Assembly (NCBI RefSeq): GCF_049306965.1
Contig: NC_133182.1
Location: 47,650,501 to 47,714,500, forward strand
Reading direction: 5' to 3'
Length of the DNA stretch: 64,000 nucleotides
Source: Danio rerio
Taxonomy: Eukaryota; Chordata; Actinopteri; Cypriniformes; Danionidae
Each line of letters opens with the position of its first letter. The stretch's first letter is position 1. Below the pieces are notes generated by a model. That model was not told the origin of the DNA. It made no database searches and saw nothing but the letters and a program-made list of their open reading frames with translations. The position numbers and the translations under genes are program-made. Shown here piece after piece: positions 24,742-35,982 of the stretch.

Positions 24742-24968
24742 ACTAGAGAAACTGCTGTTATAAGGACTGATAGAAAACTGTGAAGTATTTTGCACTAAAT
24801 CATATTGAATCACTGTTTGCACGTGTGTCTTTGTTTTGTATTTGTTTGTATATTTGAATGGATATTCTATTTCTGTTGTGTGTCCAAATATGTTGTATTA
24901 TAGCTGATGTATAAAACAATGTGCCTTACTGTGGTGAGCATTAATAAAGTGTTATTATAAAATACTTT
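24742..24968 (+). terminator. plekhf1: plekhf1 3'UTR and poly(A) signal
   Basis: AATAAA at 24943-24948 follows about 200 bases of T-rich 3'UTR. A GT-rich stretch (GTGTTATTA.. CTGTCTGTT) follows. Confidence 0.75.
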
Positions 24969-24980
24969 CTGTCTGTTAAA

Positions 24981-25008
24981 TACACACACACACACACACA
25001 CACACACA
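24981..25008. repeat. (CA)n microsatellite
   Basis: About 14 CA dinucleotides just after the plekhf1 poly(A) region. Confidence 0.95.
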
Positions 25009-25009
25009 G

Positions 25010-25395
25010 TTCCCCCATAGCAAAATTGCTCTGGCCCACACTATCAGCATTTGCTTGGCCCACATGCTGCAGTGAATTACGGTACATGACTGGACCAAGT
25101 CTGGCTTCCATACAAGTGGCAAACATGGACCATATATGGGCTTAGTCTCAGCTAAGTTAATAACCCATAACTGAGCCAGATATGTTGGTGTGTCACAACT
25201 GTTTTTTATAAACCCATGAATCATTTCGCTTTATGGCTGTGCTTTTTCACGAAGCGACCTGATAGATAGAATTGTTTTTTTGCTCAAAAATAATGTTTGG
25301 CCCACATGCTGTATGCCAGAGCCGGACGAATGCCTGCTGTGCCAGCTTTATGCCAAATCTGGGCCAGAATTCTTTGCTACCTGGGTTTTGTGACA
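25010..25395. mobile_element. Dispersed DNA repeat rich in TGGCCCA motifs
   Basis: Recurring TCTGGCCCACA, CTTGGCCCACATGCTG, GTTTGGCCCACATGCTGTA and TCTGGGCCAGAATT blocks, ending GCTACCTGGGTT, look like a non-autonomous DNA transposon with internal subrepeats. Open frames on the minus strand here are shadows of the repeat. Confidence 0.5.
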
Positions 25396-25529
25396 GAACA
25401 TTAATAACAATACATTCATTATAGCATTTATTCATCTTTGTTAATGTTAGTCATTAATGAAAATACAGTTTATTAGCCCCCCCTACCCAAAAAAAATATA
25501 ATAATCTTACCATTTATTCATAATCAAAT

Positions 25530-25732
25530 GAGTTTTAAAACTTGAAAAAAAGATATTCTGGAGAATGTAAAAAAAACACACTGACTTCGATAGTAGGAAC
25601 AAAAGTATATGGAAGTAGTATATTCTTTCAGAAAATCTTCATGTTCAACACTTAAACTCAAACAGGTTTTGAAAAAGTGGAGGATGAGTAAATGACAATT
25701 ATTATTTTTGGTGAACTATCTCTTTAAATAAT
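25530..25732. mobile_element. Angel-type MITE, incomplete left arm
   Basis: AAAAGATATTCTGGAGAATG, a centre with ATATGGAAGTAG, then CAAACAGGTTTTG and TTTGGTGAACTATCTCTTTA. The outer part of the left arm is lost. Confidence 0.65.
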
Positions 25733-25850
25733 GTTAACCAGCACAGAGTTGGTTTTGAATCGTGCATTATGCTGTATTGCGCATTCTTAATTCATGCTGT
25801 ATAAAGGTTAATTGAGCATTAAACAATGTGACTCGGTAATAATCAAAAAT

Positions 25851-26010
25851 ATTCATTCATTCATTTTCCTTCGGCTTAATCACAAATTTGTCAGGGGTCA
25901 CCACAGTGGAATGAACCACCAACTTATCCAGCATATGCTTCACACAGTGGATACCCTTCCAGCTGCAACTCTACTGGGAAACACCCATACACTACGAACA
26001 ATTTTGTCTG
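25851..26010 (-). mobile_element. DANA SINE, 3' part, minus orientation
   Basis: Reads ATTCATTCATTCATTTTCCT, GGCTTAATCACAA, GGGTCACCACAGTGGAATGA, CAACTTATCCAGCATATG and TTCCAGCTGCAACTCTACTG, the reverse complement of the DANA 3' half. Confidence 0.85.
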
Positions 26011-27072
26011 AGTCACTGTGCTCCAAATATTCTGTTAACACAGACATTACATTTTATAAGTGTCTTGAACAATAGACACCACTTTCTGCTGTTAGACTTA
26101 TGACATTTAAAAGTGGGATTGTTTGTTATCCAAGTACACAATGACATCATGCTGTGTTATATAAAGTAAATGACTGTTTCCAGGAAGTGATTTTTAGTGT
26201 TTTTTTCAAGCCTACAAATCTGGCTATGTACTTTCCAGTTAACACTTTTCACACAGTTTAGGGTACAAATATTTTAACTGTACGTGTGTTAAAAAATGGT
26301 CCCACTTTATATTAAGTGTCTTTGTTTACTACAATGTACTTAAATCAAAATATAAATACAATGTACTAAATGTGTTGCAGGCATGTGTAAGTTTGAGGGT
26401 GGGTTAATGTGTAAGGGATGGTCAACAGTGTGATAGAAATTAATTAAGGATGTAATTAAATCCAGGTATTTAATCAAGCATAAGTACAATTTTAAAACAT
26501 GTATTTTTGCAACAACAAAAAAGTACATTGTAATGAATTATTAATTTCAGCTTAAGCACATATTATAAGTTAAGGCCACTTAATAAAAAGTTGGACCAAA
26601 AGCATATGTTAATTTTTATTTGAAAAAAGCAAAACACTTTATTTTCTATTTACTTAGAACATATCAATCAACAATAATTAACTGAACATTAACTGACGTA
26701 TTAAATATAAAAAGACGTGTAGAGTTAATAAATGCTCAATTAAGTTAATAAATATTACGTTTTTCACCCATTAAACCTTCTTGTAACTTTCTTCTCTCAT
26801 ACTAAAAAGTAAACCAGTTCCTTGATTCCTTGACACATGAAATTGCATAAAAGGTAAAGTTCCACTACATTTTCTACGTTTGTTTTTCTACGAATTATCA
26901 GTTCTTCTTTCAGAAATGTATGGTGTAATCTTTCAGTAACTATGACTTTCTTTTTTGGAACATGAATGGAAATTTGTGAGTAATTTAGTTTAAACAATGG
27001 AGCTTCATGTGTGTTCTTAAAAAACCACAACAATCTTTTGTTTTCCAAGTTATATTTTTGAGTCAAATGTAA
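26011..27072. other. Intergenic sequence, no gene seen
   Basis: AT-rich. Short minus-strand frames (26340-26528, 26797-27066) have no recognisable family. Confidence 0.4.
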
Positions 27073-27412
27073 TGTGAGGTGACAGTGGCTCAGTGGTTAG
27101 CTCTATCGCATTAGAGCAAAAAGTATGGTTTGAGTCCCGGCTAGATCAGTTGGCATTTTTGTGGGGAGTTTGCATGTTCTCTTCGTGTTGGCGTGGGTTT
27201 CCTCCGGATGCTCCGATTTCCCCCACAGTCCAAAGACCTGGTATAGGTGAATTGGGTAAGCTAAATTGGCTCTAGTGTTTGTGTGTGGATGTTTCCCAGT
27301 ACTGAGTTGCAATGTGTAAAACATATGCTGGAAAAGTTGGCGGTTCATTCCGTTGTGGCGACCCCAGATGAATAAAGGGAATAAGCTAAGAGAAAATGAA
27401 TGAATGAATGAA
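27073..27412 (+). mobile_element. DANA SINE, near full length
   Basis: Begins GTGACAGTGGCTCAGTGGTT (tRNA-derived head with an A-box-like part), passes GGTTTGAGTCCCGGCT (B-box-like) and GGGAGTTTGCATGTTCTC, and ends in GAATGAATGAATGAA. About 340 bases. Divergence from the consensus as I recall it is moderate. Confidence 0.9.
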
Positions 27413-27598
27413 TTTTGCCACTGTGTAATATTGCAGACTCATGAATGAACAAGCAATTTATACAAGTTGAAATTCTAGATGATAAACTTACAGCTGAAAG
27501 CAAATTATTAGCTCTCCTTGAAATTTGAATTCTGTTTCAAATGTTTCCCAAGTGATGTTGTAAAAGAGTAAGGACATATTCACAGTTTCCTATATATA

Positions 27599-28538
27599 CA
27601 CTAACTGAGAAAAGTCTTGTCGGCTAGCCAAGTTTTAGAAACAACAAATAATAATTTGACTTCTAGTTGATCATTTGGTATCAGAAGTGGCTTATATGAA
27701 GGGTAAAGGCCTTGATTACACTTATTTTACCTAAATTAAATATGATCATGCCTTGATCATCAATTATTTAATTAGGACTGTAAGGTCTGACTTTGCTTAG
27801 GCAAAAGTCTTGTCACTTAACAAAAACAATATAGAATATAAAGTCATGGTGCAGTGGAGGAAGAATTGATATTGTGTATGACTCCCATGTGCTTGGAGGA
27901 CTGCATCCATACATCTCTGCAATGATTAAAATTACTTTATTTAAGTACTTATATTACTTATATAATAAAGTCATCTGGAATGGCAGAGAAAGCGTTCTTG
28001 CAGGACTCCCAGTTCATCAAGATTATTTAGATTCATCTTCAATGCCCCCTCCTTCATCTTACCCCAGAAATGCTCAATAATGTTCATGTCTGGTGACTGG
28101 GCTGACAAATCCTGTAGCACCTTGACCTTCTTTGCTTTCAGGAACTTTGATGTCGAGGCTGAAGTATGAGTAGGAGCGCCATCCTGCTGTAGAATTTGCC
28201 CTCTCCTGTGGTTTGTAATGTAATGGGCAGCACAAATGTCTTGATACCTCAGGCTGTTAATGTTGCCATCCACTGTGCAGATCTCTCGCACACCCCACAC
28301 TGAATGTAAACCCAAATTATGATTTTTCCTTCATCAAACTTGACTGATTTCAGTGAGAATCTTGAGTCCATGCTGGTTCCAGTAGGTCATCTGTAGTATT
28401 TGTGATGATTGGGATGTAGTTCAACAGATGATTCATCAGAAAAATCTACCTTCTGCCACTTTTCCAAATGATCAACTTGAAGGCAAGTTATTATGTTGCT
28501 CTTACAACTGGGATTGACAACAAGACTTTTGTCAGATA

Positions 28539-28540
<2 letters not shown>
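27599..28540 (-). mobile_element. Tc1-like DNA transposon, decayed
   Basis: Ends AACTGAGAAAAGTCTTGTCG and, on the other side, GACAACAAGACTTTTGTCAG form terminal inverted repeats of about 20 bases. TA lies outside both ends. The interior carries a Tc1-type transposase fragment on the minus strand. At about 940 bp it is shorter than the usual 1.2-1.6 kb of an intact element, so it is internally deleted. Confidence 0.85.
27971..28315 (-). pseudogene. Tc1-like transposase, C-terminal catalytic part
   Basis: A 114-codon stretch includes YITNHRRGQILQQDGAPTHT and AQSPDMNIIEHFWGKMKEG. QQDGAPTHT holds the second catalytic aspartate and NIIEHFWG the catalytic glutamate of the DDE triad. The helix-turn-helix half and the first aspartate are not in this frame. 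Inactive host-genome remnant inside the element at 27599-28540. Confidence 0.85.

Positions 28541-28632
<92 letters not shown>
28541..28632. repeat. (TA)n microsatellite
   Basis: About 46 TA dinucleotides lying exactly between the right end of the Tc1-like element and the left end of the MITE at 28634. Confidence 0.97.
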
Positions 28633-28633
<1 letters not shown>

Positions 28634-28636
<3 letters not shown>

Positions 28637-29215
28637 TTGAAGTCAGAATTAGAATTATTAGCCCCCTTCGATTTTTTTTTCTTCTTTTTTAAATATTTTC
28701 CAAAAGATATTTAACAGAGCAAGGACATTTTTACAGTATGTCTGATAATATTTTTTCTTCTGGAGAAAGTCTTATTTGTTTTATTTCGGCTAGAATAAAA
28801 GCAGTTTTGATTTTTTTTTTATGTACCATTTTAGGGACAAAATTATTAGCCCCTTTAAGCTATATTTTTTCTCGATAATCTACAGAACAAACCACTGTTA
28901 TACAATAACTTGCCTAATTCCCCTAACCTGCCTAGTTAACTTAATTAACCTAGTTAAGCCTTTAAATGTCACTTTAAGCTGTATAGAAGTGTCATAAAAA
29001 TATCTAGTAAAATATTATATACATTCATCATGGTAAAGATAAAATAAATCAGTTATTAGAAATGAGTTATTAAAATTATTATGTTTAGAAATGTGTTGAA
29101 AAAATCTTGAAATTGTGTTGAACTTGGTTATTAAAACTGTTACATTTTAAAATGTATTGGAAAAAAATCAGCTTGTCTTGTGAAATATTTTTAATAGAAT
29201 TAATAGTTTTTCTTC
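28634..29215 (+). mobile_element. Tc1/mariner-type MITE (CAGTTGAAGTCAGAATTA family), 3' end lost
   Basis: After a TA the element opens CAGTTGAAGTCAGAATTAGA then ATTATTAGCCCCC. It contains the internal signature ACTTGCCTAATTCCCCTAAC then CTGCCTAGTTAAC, well known from zebrafish. The matching right terminus (TAATTCTGACTTCAACTG) is not found; the sequence drifts into unrelated AT-rich DNA by about 29200. Confidence 0.8.
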
Positions 29216-29469
29216 AGATGTGTGTTGTGATCAAAAATATGTAATATAGATAACATTTAAATACCTATTGCAAAGCAAGTCTTTAAAGCATGTTGGAAAT
29301 TTATTACATTCGTTTTATGGTTATATGTGAATACATAGAAATGAATAATTATTGATTTGTATTGTTTAGACTACTTCCGTGTTGTGTTTCTGATCTGAAT
29401 GTGTGACGTGCTGAAATTCCCCACACAGGTTAACCTGAAGACAACAACATTTCCAACATAGAAGCATTT

Positions 29470-29746
29470 AACGGGAAACATTTACTCGCCCTTTACTTGT
29501 TTTAAATCTTTATGAGATTCTATCTTCTGTTAAACACAAAAGGATATATTTTGAAAAATGTTGCAAACTTGTAACTATTGTCTTCCATAGGATTTGTTTA
29601 TCATATGGGAGTCAATGGTTCCAGTTTTTTTTTTTTATGTATTATGTTCAACAGAACAAAGAAACTCACAAACGTTTTAAGCATGTAAAGTGTGAGCAAT
29701 TTGAGGAAATGTTAGAATATTCATGTTGGGTGAACTACCACTTTAA
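29470..29746. mobile_element. Angel-type foldback MITE
   Basis: TTACTCGCCCTTTACTTG, TTCTGTTAAACACAAAAGGA and CATATGGGAGTCAATGG in the left and centre; TTCAACAGAACAAAGAAACT and TTGGGTGAACTACCACTTTA on the right. Confidence 0.7.
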
Positions 29747-30240
29747 TTATAAAACCGTTCATGAGGCACAGTTGTTTTTAAAAGATCTTTTATATGAGTA
29801 AGGAATCTGGCATAGTGCAGACTGGTAGAACAGGCATAATTGTGTGACTTACAAATCAAAAACATCCTTCTCTGTGTTAAACAATTACTTTGTTTCAGGC
29901 AATTAATCTTAAAGTGAACAGAGAGTGCATCAATTTAGCATCATTTTTACCAAGGCTTAGAGTTGTAAGTGAGCTGTAATATACACATGCAAGATGACGA
30001 AGTTCATAACAATTGCACACTCACTATATGGTGGGAGGAAAGAAGTAAACAACTGTTAAAAACAGATTTTCACTCTTGCTTAATGTGCCCTACAAAAGTT
30101 CCACGACAGGCTTTTGGCACTCTGGGTGGAAAAATACATATACAGTAACTAAGAAAACCAGTTGAGCAGGCAAGTTCAACTTTCACATGCTCGACTGGTT
30201 ACCATAAATAGACAAACAAGAAACACAACACACTAGTCTA

Positions 30241-30466
30241 TTTAAAGTGATAGTTCACTCCAAAATGAACATTTCCTCACATTTACTCACATTCAAATGG
30301 CTACAAACTAGTGAATTTCTTTCTTCTGTTAAAAACAAAGCAAGAAAAAAATCAAACCTATTTTTTTTTTCAAAAGAAGAAAAAACTTAATTCAAACAGG
30401 TTTGGAACAAGTAAGGAGTGAATGAGGACAGAATTTTCATGTTTGGATGTACTATACTTTTAAAAA
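30241..30466. mobile_element. Angel-type MITE, collapsed centre
   Basis: TTTAAAGTGATAGTTCACTC to TTTGGATGTACTATACTTTT. Both outer arms are present, but the central GGAAGTCAATGG part is missing, giving a shorter hairpin. Confidence 0.7.
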
Positions 30467-30749
30467 CACTCACTGCCTATACCAGCGGTATAATATTAAT
30501 ACAAGTGTCAATGAACCAAACAAATTATAGAGAAGTGACACATTCTGAAAGGTTTCAAGCTGTATCAGAAACTCCTACACATTACTGTCTGAGCAGAGCT
30601 TGATTCTGGGAATTAGAGCAAAGCCAAGTTCATGATAAAGTCTACAGATTATTTGCAAGCAGAATGGCAGTAAAATGTTGTGGAAGCACAAAGGAAGAAA
30701 AGAAATACACAGTAAATGTGACTATACTGTAAACGCACAGGTTTGTCTT

Positions 30750-30955
30750 AAAATAACATTTTAAAATATTGGTCCATTAGATAATGTATTTGCTAACATA
30801 AACATATAGTAATACATTTATTATGGTATTTAATCATCTTTGTTAATGTTATTTAAGTTAAGAAACGTTAGTTCTTGTTAACTCATGGTGCATAAATTAA
30901 TGTTAACAAGCATAACTTTGGGTTTTTAATAATGTATTAGTAAAAATTGAACTAT
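30750..30955. mobile_element. MITE-like repeat (TTAATGTT/AACATTAGTTA family)
   Basis: TTGGTCCATTAGATAATGTA then TTTGCTAACATAAAC and TTAACTCATGGTGCATAAAT match a dispersed repeat also present inside the nested region at 51555-52090. Boundaries are approximate. Confidence 0.5.
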
Positions 30956-30958
30956 GAT

Positions 30959-32012
30959 CAGTGGTGGAAATAGTACTGAATAATTATAGTGAAGTAAAAA
31001 TACCAAACCTTAGATACTTAGTAAAAGTATCTGTTGTAAATATTTCTGTGCATGAGTAAAAAGACCTTTCAAACTCAAGAGTAGGGAGTACGGAGTATTA
31101 CGCTGTGAAAAGCTGATGCATTTACATCTAATTTGTGGATGTGTGTAAACGTAACATTCTGTAGTGGATTTAGTTATTGCCCAGCAGGCACACAACGCCA
31201 AAAGACGTTGATATTATGTTAAATTTAGGTCGTAATGTCAGGTGTCCAAAATTCAATGTCTAGTCAGCATCTATAAACCAACTTTATTTTGATGTCTAAT
31301 AACGATGTCAAATGAAGTTGAAATTTGGTTGATATTATTAGGTTGTGTTGGAAAATGACCAAAATTCAACATCGAGCCAACATTTTAATCAGCGTCATGT
31401 TGATTTCAGACATGGACATTTACTCGTCAGGTATGGCAACCAAAATCCAACAATTGATAGACACTAATATACACACAACATCAAACTATAACATCATTTA
31501 GGTTGATTTTAAGTTGGACATGGAATATTAACATTAGCCTTATGTTGGGTTCTGATGTCAACCCAATTTTCTTTTCTAAACAAAATGCAACGTTCCCACG
31601 ACGTTGGGGTACAGCATCAACCTGACATCATGTTGACATCTTGTGCCTGCTGGGTGTTTAAAGCCATTTCGGTCATCATACAGTAAACATCCATCATCTT
31701 TTATCAGTGACATGCATCTAAACAGTCTCTAGGTCAATACGTCTAACGGTTGTGGACATCTTCTTGGACACTTAATGCTTCCAAACAGTTTGCTGCGATT
31801 ATAAACCACTTATGTCTTGAGGCAGTTCATTATGTGACAAGAAAAAAGAAAGTAGTGACTGCAGGTTGAAGGAAAGTAGTGGAGTAAAAGTACAGATACA
31901 GCTCTAAAAATTTACTCAAGGGAAAATAAAAGTACATACTTTTAAAACTACTTAGTAAATTACAATTTCTGAGAAAAACTCAATTACAGTAATTTGTTAC
32001 TTTACACCACTG
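30959..32012. mobile_element. Composite MITE, outer hAT-like element with nested insert (copy 1)
   Basis: Outer ends CAGTGGTGGAAATAGTACT and TTTGTTACTTTACACCACTG form a short inverted terminus (CAGTGGTG/CACCACTG). Internal blocks AGTAAAAAGACCTTTCAAAC and AAAAGTACATACTTTT are shared in inverted orientation with the copy at 58791-59949. A second element (31179-31654) is inserted inside. No transposase is visible. Confidence 0.75.
31179..31654. mobile_element. Inner MITE with CCCAGCAGGCACA ends (copy 1)
   Basis: Terminal inverted repeat CCCAGCAGGCACA / TGTGCCTGCTGGG. The interior is full of short GACGTTGA/TCAACGTC-like words and folds into many small hairpins. Junctions to the outer element are GTTATTG on the left and TGTTTAAAGCC on the right. 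Confidence 0.85.
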
Positions 32013-32344
32013 CCTGATTAATTAATGCTTTACAAGGATATTCATACTTAGTTATTGTTAGTAAATACAATAACTAGCATGGGTTATTATACTAAAGAAT
32101 TACCAAAAATGAAATTAAAATAAAATAAATATCAATATTAACTAGTTTATTATTACCTGGATTTTATTAAGATATGAAGTGTTTATTAGTGCTTATAATG
32201 TAGATATTCTGCATTATCTTATTTGACATCCATAACACTTCACAAACCTATATTACCTTAAAGAATATTATTAAGCAGCAATTTAGGAGTTTATTGAACT
32301 GAAAGTCATAGTCAATGTTAATAGATATAATAGTACCTTAATGT

Positions 32345-32626
32345 ACCTTAATGGTCAGATGGCATTTCTGTGTGTAGTTTGCATGTTCTCCCTGTGTTGG
32401 CGTGGGTTTCCTCTGGGTGCTCTGGTTTTCCCCACAAGTCCAAAAACATGTAGTTTACAGGTGAATTTGGTTAAATTTACTGTATGTAAGTCAATGAGTT
32501 TGTATGGATGTTTCCCAGTGATGGGTTGCAGCTGGAAGGGCATCCACTGCGTAAAACATTTGTTGTGTTTGCCCCATATTAATAATAGGACCAAGCCGAA
32601 AAAATAGAATGAATGAATAAAATTAA
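32345..32626 (+). mobile_element. DANA SINE, head truncated
   Basis: GTCAGATGGCATTTCTGTGT, TTGCATGTTCTCCCTGTG, GGGTTTCCTCTGGGTGCTC, CCCAGTGATGGGTTGCAGC and GGAAGGGCATCCACTGCG, then a GAATGAATGAA tail. The tRNA-like head is missing. Confidence 0.88.
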
Positions 32627-33693
32627 GTAAACACCTGAATTTTTGTGTTTAAAGGTGTTTCGTTCATACTACTCACATTCATACGTTATATTTTAACAGT
32701 CATGAAGTAAATTCAACTGTACTATACAAGGAAGAAACTTATTGTTGTTGGTGACAAATTATTACGTTATTCAAGCACCTTGTCAACCCTCATGCACCTA
32801 AAATAAATGGTATTTTTGCTGCCAACAAACTTACAGTCAATGCTTGGGGCTATACGCGGTTTGTTTTGTTGTTCCCCACTCCCTTTTTGGCAATCACTGC
32901 ATTTGTTATTTTAGCAATGGCATAATGACAACAAGTAGATATTTTGGTCTCCACCTAAGCTGCTGATAAAACACTATGATTTGAGTCCATACCTGAATAT
33001 TATCGAGACAGAATGTGATCTTGGACAGAGGTAAGAAATAAAAATCAATCTAAAGAAAGTCGAGGAAGTGCTGGTGTTTTCATAAAGAACCGGGTATTCT
33101 TCAGAGTTGACTCAAAAAGTTCAGTGCAAAGGCGGATCACACTATATACTCAATTTGTCTGAATTTATTTAGTTCTTTTTTACCTTGTGTACACATTTTC
33201 AATACTTGTGGTGGTGGACCTAAACTGGTGTTTTTAGTGTGGTTTTCTCTGTTCTGACAGGATGTGAATGTGGTGAGTGCTATTAGAGAAGTTGTTTTAA
33301 GCACATGTGAACTAGACCGAATCAGCACAGTACATAATAATTGGGTTACTGTGGTTTAATGGCCAACCACTTCTCATTTTTAAAGAAATGTTGTGATGAG
33401 GAAAACTTAACAAAATGATGGCATCAACGACTTCATATTAACCAATTTTTCAAACATGAAAACAAACACACTGTCTTCTCTAAACTCAAGAAGCAAGACT
33501 GCCAGCACAACATAATAGGTGAAACAATGATTAGATTTCAATTAATAAAGTCTGTCATGTGAAGACTCCTCTTCATTTTGATGATATTTGAATATAAACG
33601 TCATTTCAGTCTACACAAACAAACCAAATATCACGTACATGCTATTTCAGTGAAATTACAATCACTCTTTTTGTTGTTGTTAAATTCATTCGT
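32627..33693. other. Intergenic sequence, no gene seen
   Basis: No recognised gene or repeat. The frame at 33137-33328 (minus) has no known family. Confidence 0.4.
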
Positions 33694-34330
33694 TCAATCA
33701 TTTACTGCTGCTTTTCCTGGGCCAGATCGCAGGGGCAGCAGTCTTAGGAGAGAACCCCAGACTTCCCTCTCCCCAGACACTTCCTCCAGCTCCTCCAGGG
33801 GGATCTCGAGGCGTTCCCAGGCCAGCCGAGAGACATAGTGCTTCCAGCGTGTCCTGGGTCTTCCTCGAGGCCTCCTCCTGGTGGGACATGCCTGGAACAC
33901 CTCCCTAGGTAGGCACCCAGGAGGCATCCTAAACAGATGCCCGAGCCTCCTCAGCTGACTTCTCTCGATGTAGAGGAGCAGCGGCTCTACTCCGAGCTCC
34001 TCCTGAGTGTCAGAGCTTCTCACCCTATCCATAAGAGTGCGCCCTGCCACCCTTCGAAGTAAACTCATTTCGGCTGCTTGTAATCGAGATCTTGTCCTTT
34101 CGGTCATTACCCAAAGCTCATGACCAAAGGTGAGAGTAGAAATGTAGATGGCCGGTAAATCGAAAGCTTTGCCTTTCGGCTCAGCTCCTTCTTTACCGCA
34201 TTACTGCTGCAGCTGCACCAGTCCACCTGTCAATCTCACATTCCATCCTTCCCTCACTCGTGAACAAAACCCCAAGATACTTAAAACTCCTTCACCTGGG
34301 GTAAGGACTTTCCTCCAACCTGGAGTTAAA
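33694..34330 (-). mobile_element. LINE (non-LTR retrotransposon) ORF2 3' fragment
   Basis: On the minus strand a 137-codon frame (33694-34107) reads MTERTRSRLQAAEMSLLRRV, then GVEPLLLYIERSQLRRLGHL, GRPRTRWKHYVSRLAWERL and EVWGSLLRLLPLR. This is the end of reverse-transcriptase ORF2 of a common fish LINE, probably Rex1/Babar-type (clade not certain). Upstream, TLTFGHELWV continues the same frame. Further up, KKELSR..AKLSIYR and EIDRWTGAAAAVM-like pieces appear in other frames, so the copy has at least two frame disruptions. The 3' end meets ATTCATTCGTTCAATCA, a GAATGA-type tail. 5'-truncated and dead. Confidence 0.88.
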
Positions 34331-34855
34331 TATTTATGTAATTATTTATAGAGTCATTTCTTTAAAAACTAATCTAGTAATGCTACATGAAATCAAATGT
34401 CTGTGGGCAGTAATGTTTTAAAGATATTTTATTCAACCACGCTGCTTTAAATTGGTCAAATATGACAGCAAATACATGTAAAATATTACAATTTTCTTTC
34501 TCTTTTTAATAATGATAATGACATTTTTTTTTCTTGAACAACAAATCAACATATCAGAAAGATTTCTAAAGAATTGTAGTGGAGTGAATAAAATTCAGAT
34601 TTGCCATCACAGGCATACATTACATTAGTCTCACTGTGTGCGTGCGTGGTCGTACATGTTTGCATGTGTGCTTTGCAGAACTTTTGGTGAGCATAAGACT
34701 ATTCTGGTAGTAAATAGCACAGCCTTATCTCACAAGTAAACATAACTATTTTACATTTTGTCAGTTAAGTGGCTAATTCATACAAATTATATGGAAATAT
34801 TATCGTATATGAAAATGTATAACTTTAAAAAGGAGGTGTAGCACCTAACCCCACT
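34331..34855. other. Intergenic sequence, no feature seen
   Basis: AT-rich, unrecognised. Confidence 0.4.
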
Positions 34856-34863
34856 CTTAAACC

Positions 34864-35318
34864 CAGGGGTGTCCAAACTTTTTTGTATGAAAGGCCAAAA
34901 ACCAAATATCATTGATAGCCATGGGCTGAGGACAAATATACCAAACACTTTTACATTAAAGTTGCTAATATAAGTTATTGGCAAAAAAACATAAACAATC
35001 ACATTTATGACACAGTGGAGTTCAGTGCAGAATGCTGTCAAGTAGAATCTGCCTTTGCCTTGATTTGCTCACCAAAGTCCTCTATCCGTCAGGTGACAGT
35101 ACGCACATTTTAAACAAAATCAGATAAATTTACACCATTTAAATTGACATTTAATTTCAGTTAGCTTTTTTGTAGCTTAACAATTTAACAAACAAATAAA
35201 GGGTTGCATAAAATTTTAAATGAAAACCTCTAAACCCTCCCATTCTCATTCACCTCTCAGATGTCAAAGGCTACCATGGGACAACTTTGGCCCGCAGACC
35301 CTAGTTTGGGCATCTTTG
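34864..35318. mobile_element. Non-autonomous hAT-type element
   Basis: Begins CAGGGGTGTCCAAACTTTT and ends CTAGTTTGGGCATCTTTG, flanked by a perfect 8-bp duplication CTTAAACC (34856-34863 and 35319-35326). Interior pieces GAAAGGCCAAAAACCAAATA and CAACTTTGGCCCGCAGACCC are typical of the family. 455 bp, no transposase. Confidence 0.92.
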
Positions 35319-35674
35319 CTTAAACCTAATTGTTATTAAGGAAGAGCAACTCATTCTAAATTGCATAAATTCAAATGAATTAGCCACTAAATCAAAAAAA
35401 TACTAATGGCTTTCAGATTGTGTTGTAGCTATTATAAGCCAGGTAAACACAAACTAATAAACAAAAAATTTAGAGTACGGTACATGCATTGATTGGTTTT
35501 CCAGCAAATATAATAATACAATGTTAAAAATGATTGCTACATGTTGTTACAAAGTTTGCAGCACTATTAAAAAACTAAAATTGTGTGAGGGTAATAAAGT
35601 TGTCATTGTGTATTTAGTGTCCTCTTAGACTTTCCTCAGTTAACAATGCAGTTAAAACTAAAAAGCATTTAAAT

Positions 35675-35893
35675 TCATTCATTCATTTTCTTTTGGCTTA
35701 GTCCCTTTATCACCTGGGGTCGCCACAGCGGAATGAACTGCCAACTTATCCAGCATATGTTTTATATTGCAGATGTCCTTTCAGCTGCAACCCAGTACTG
35801 GGAAACATCCATACACACTGATTCACACATATACACTACGGACAATTTAGTTTATTCACTTCACCTGTACTCCATGTCTCAGACCACTGAGTC

Positions 35894-35895
<2 letters not shown>
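35675..35895 (-). mobile_element. DANA SINE, minus orientation, partial
   Basis: TTCATTCATTCATTTTCTTT, GGCTTAGTCCCTTTATCACC, GGGGTCGCCACAGCGGAATG, CCCAGTACTGGGAAACATCC and CACTACGGACAATTTAGTTT are the reverse complement of DANA. The tRNA-derived head is lost at the adjacent TA repeat. Confidence 0.9.

Positions 35896-35897
<2 letters not shown>

Positions 35898-35979
<82 letters not shown>
35898..35979. repeat. (TA)n microsatellite
   Basis: About 41 TA dinucleotides abutting the DANA copy. Confidence 0.97.

Positions 35980-35982
<3 letters not shown>

Noticed and set aside
23860-24822. Minus-strand and other-frame open frames overlapping plekhf1 (23815-24090, 24103-24417, 24424-24822)
   Set aside because: Shadows of the plekhf1 coding frame with no family resemblance.
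33694-34107. 137-codon minus-strand frame as a host gene
   Set aside because: The sequence is the ORF2 C-terminus of a common fish LINE, 5'-truncated, with frame disruptions upstream.
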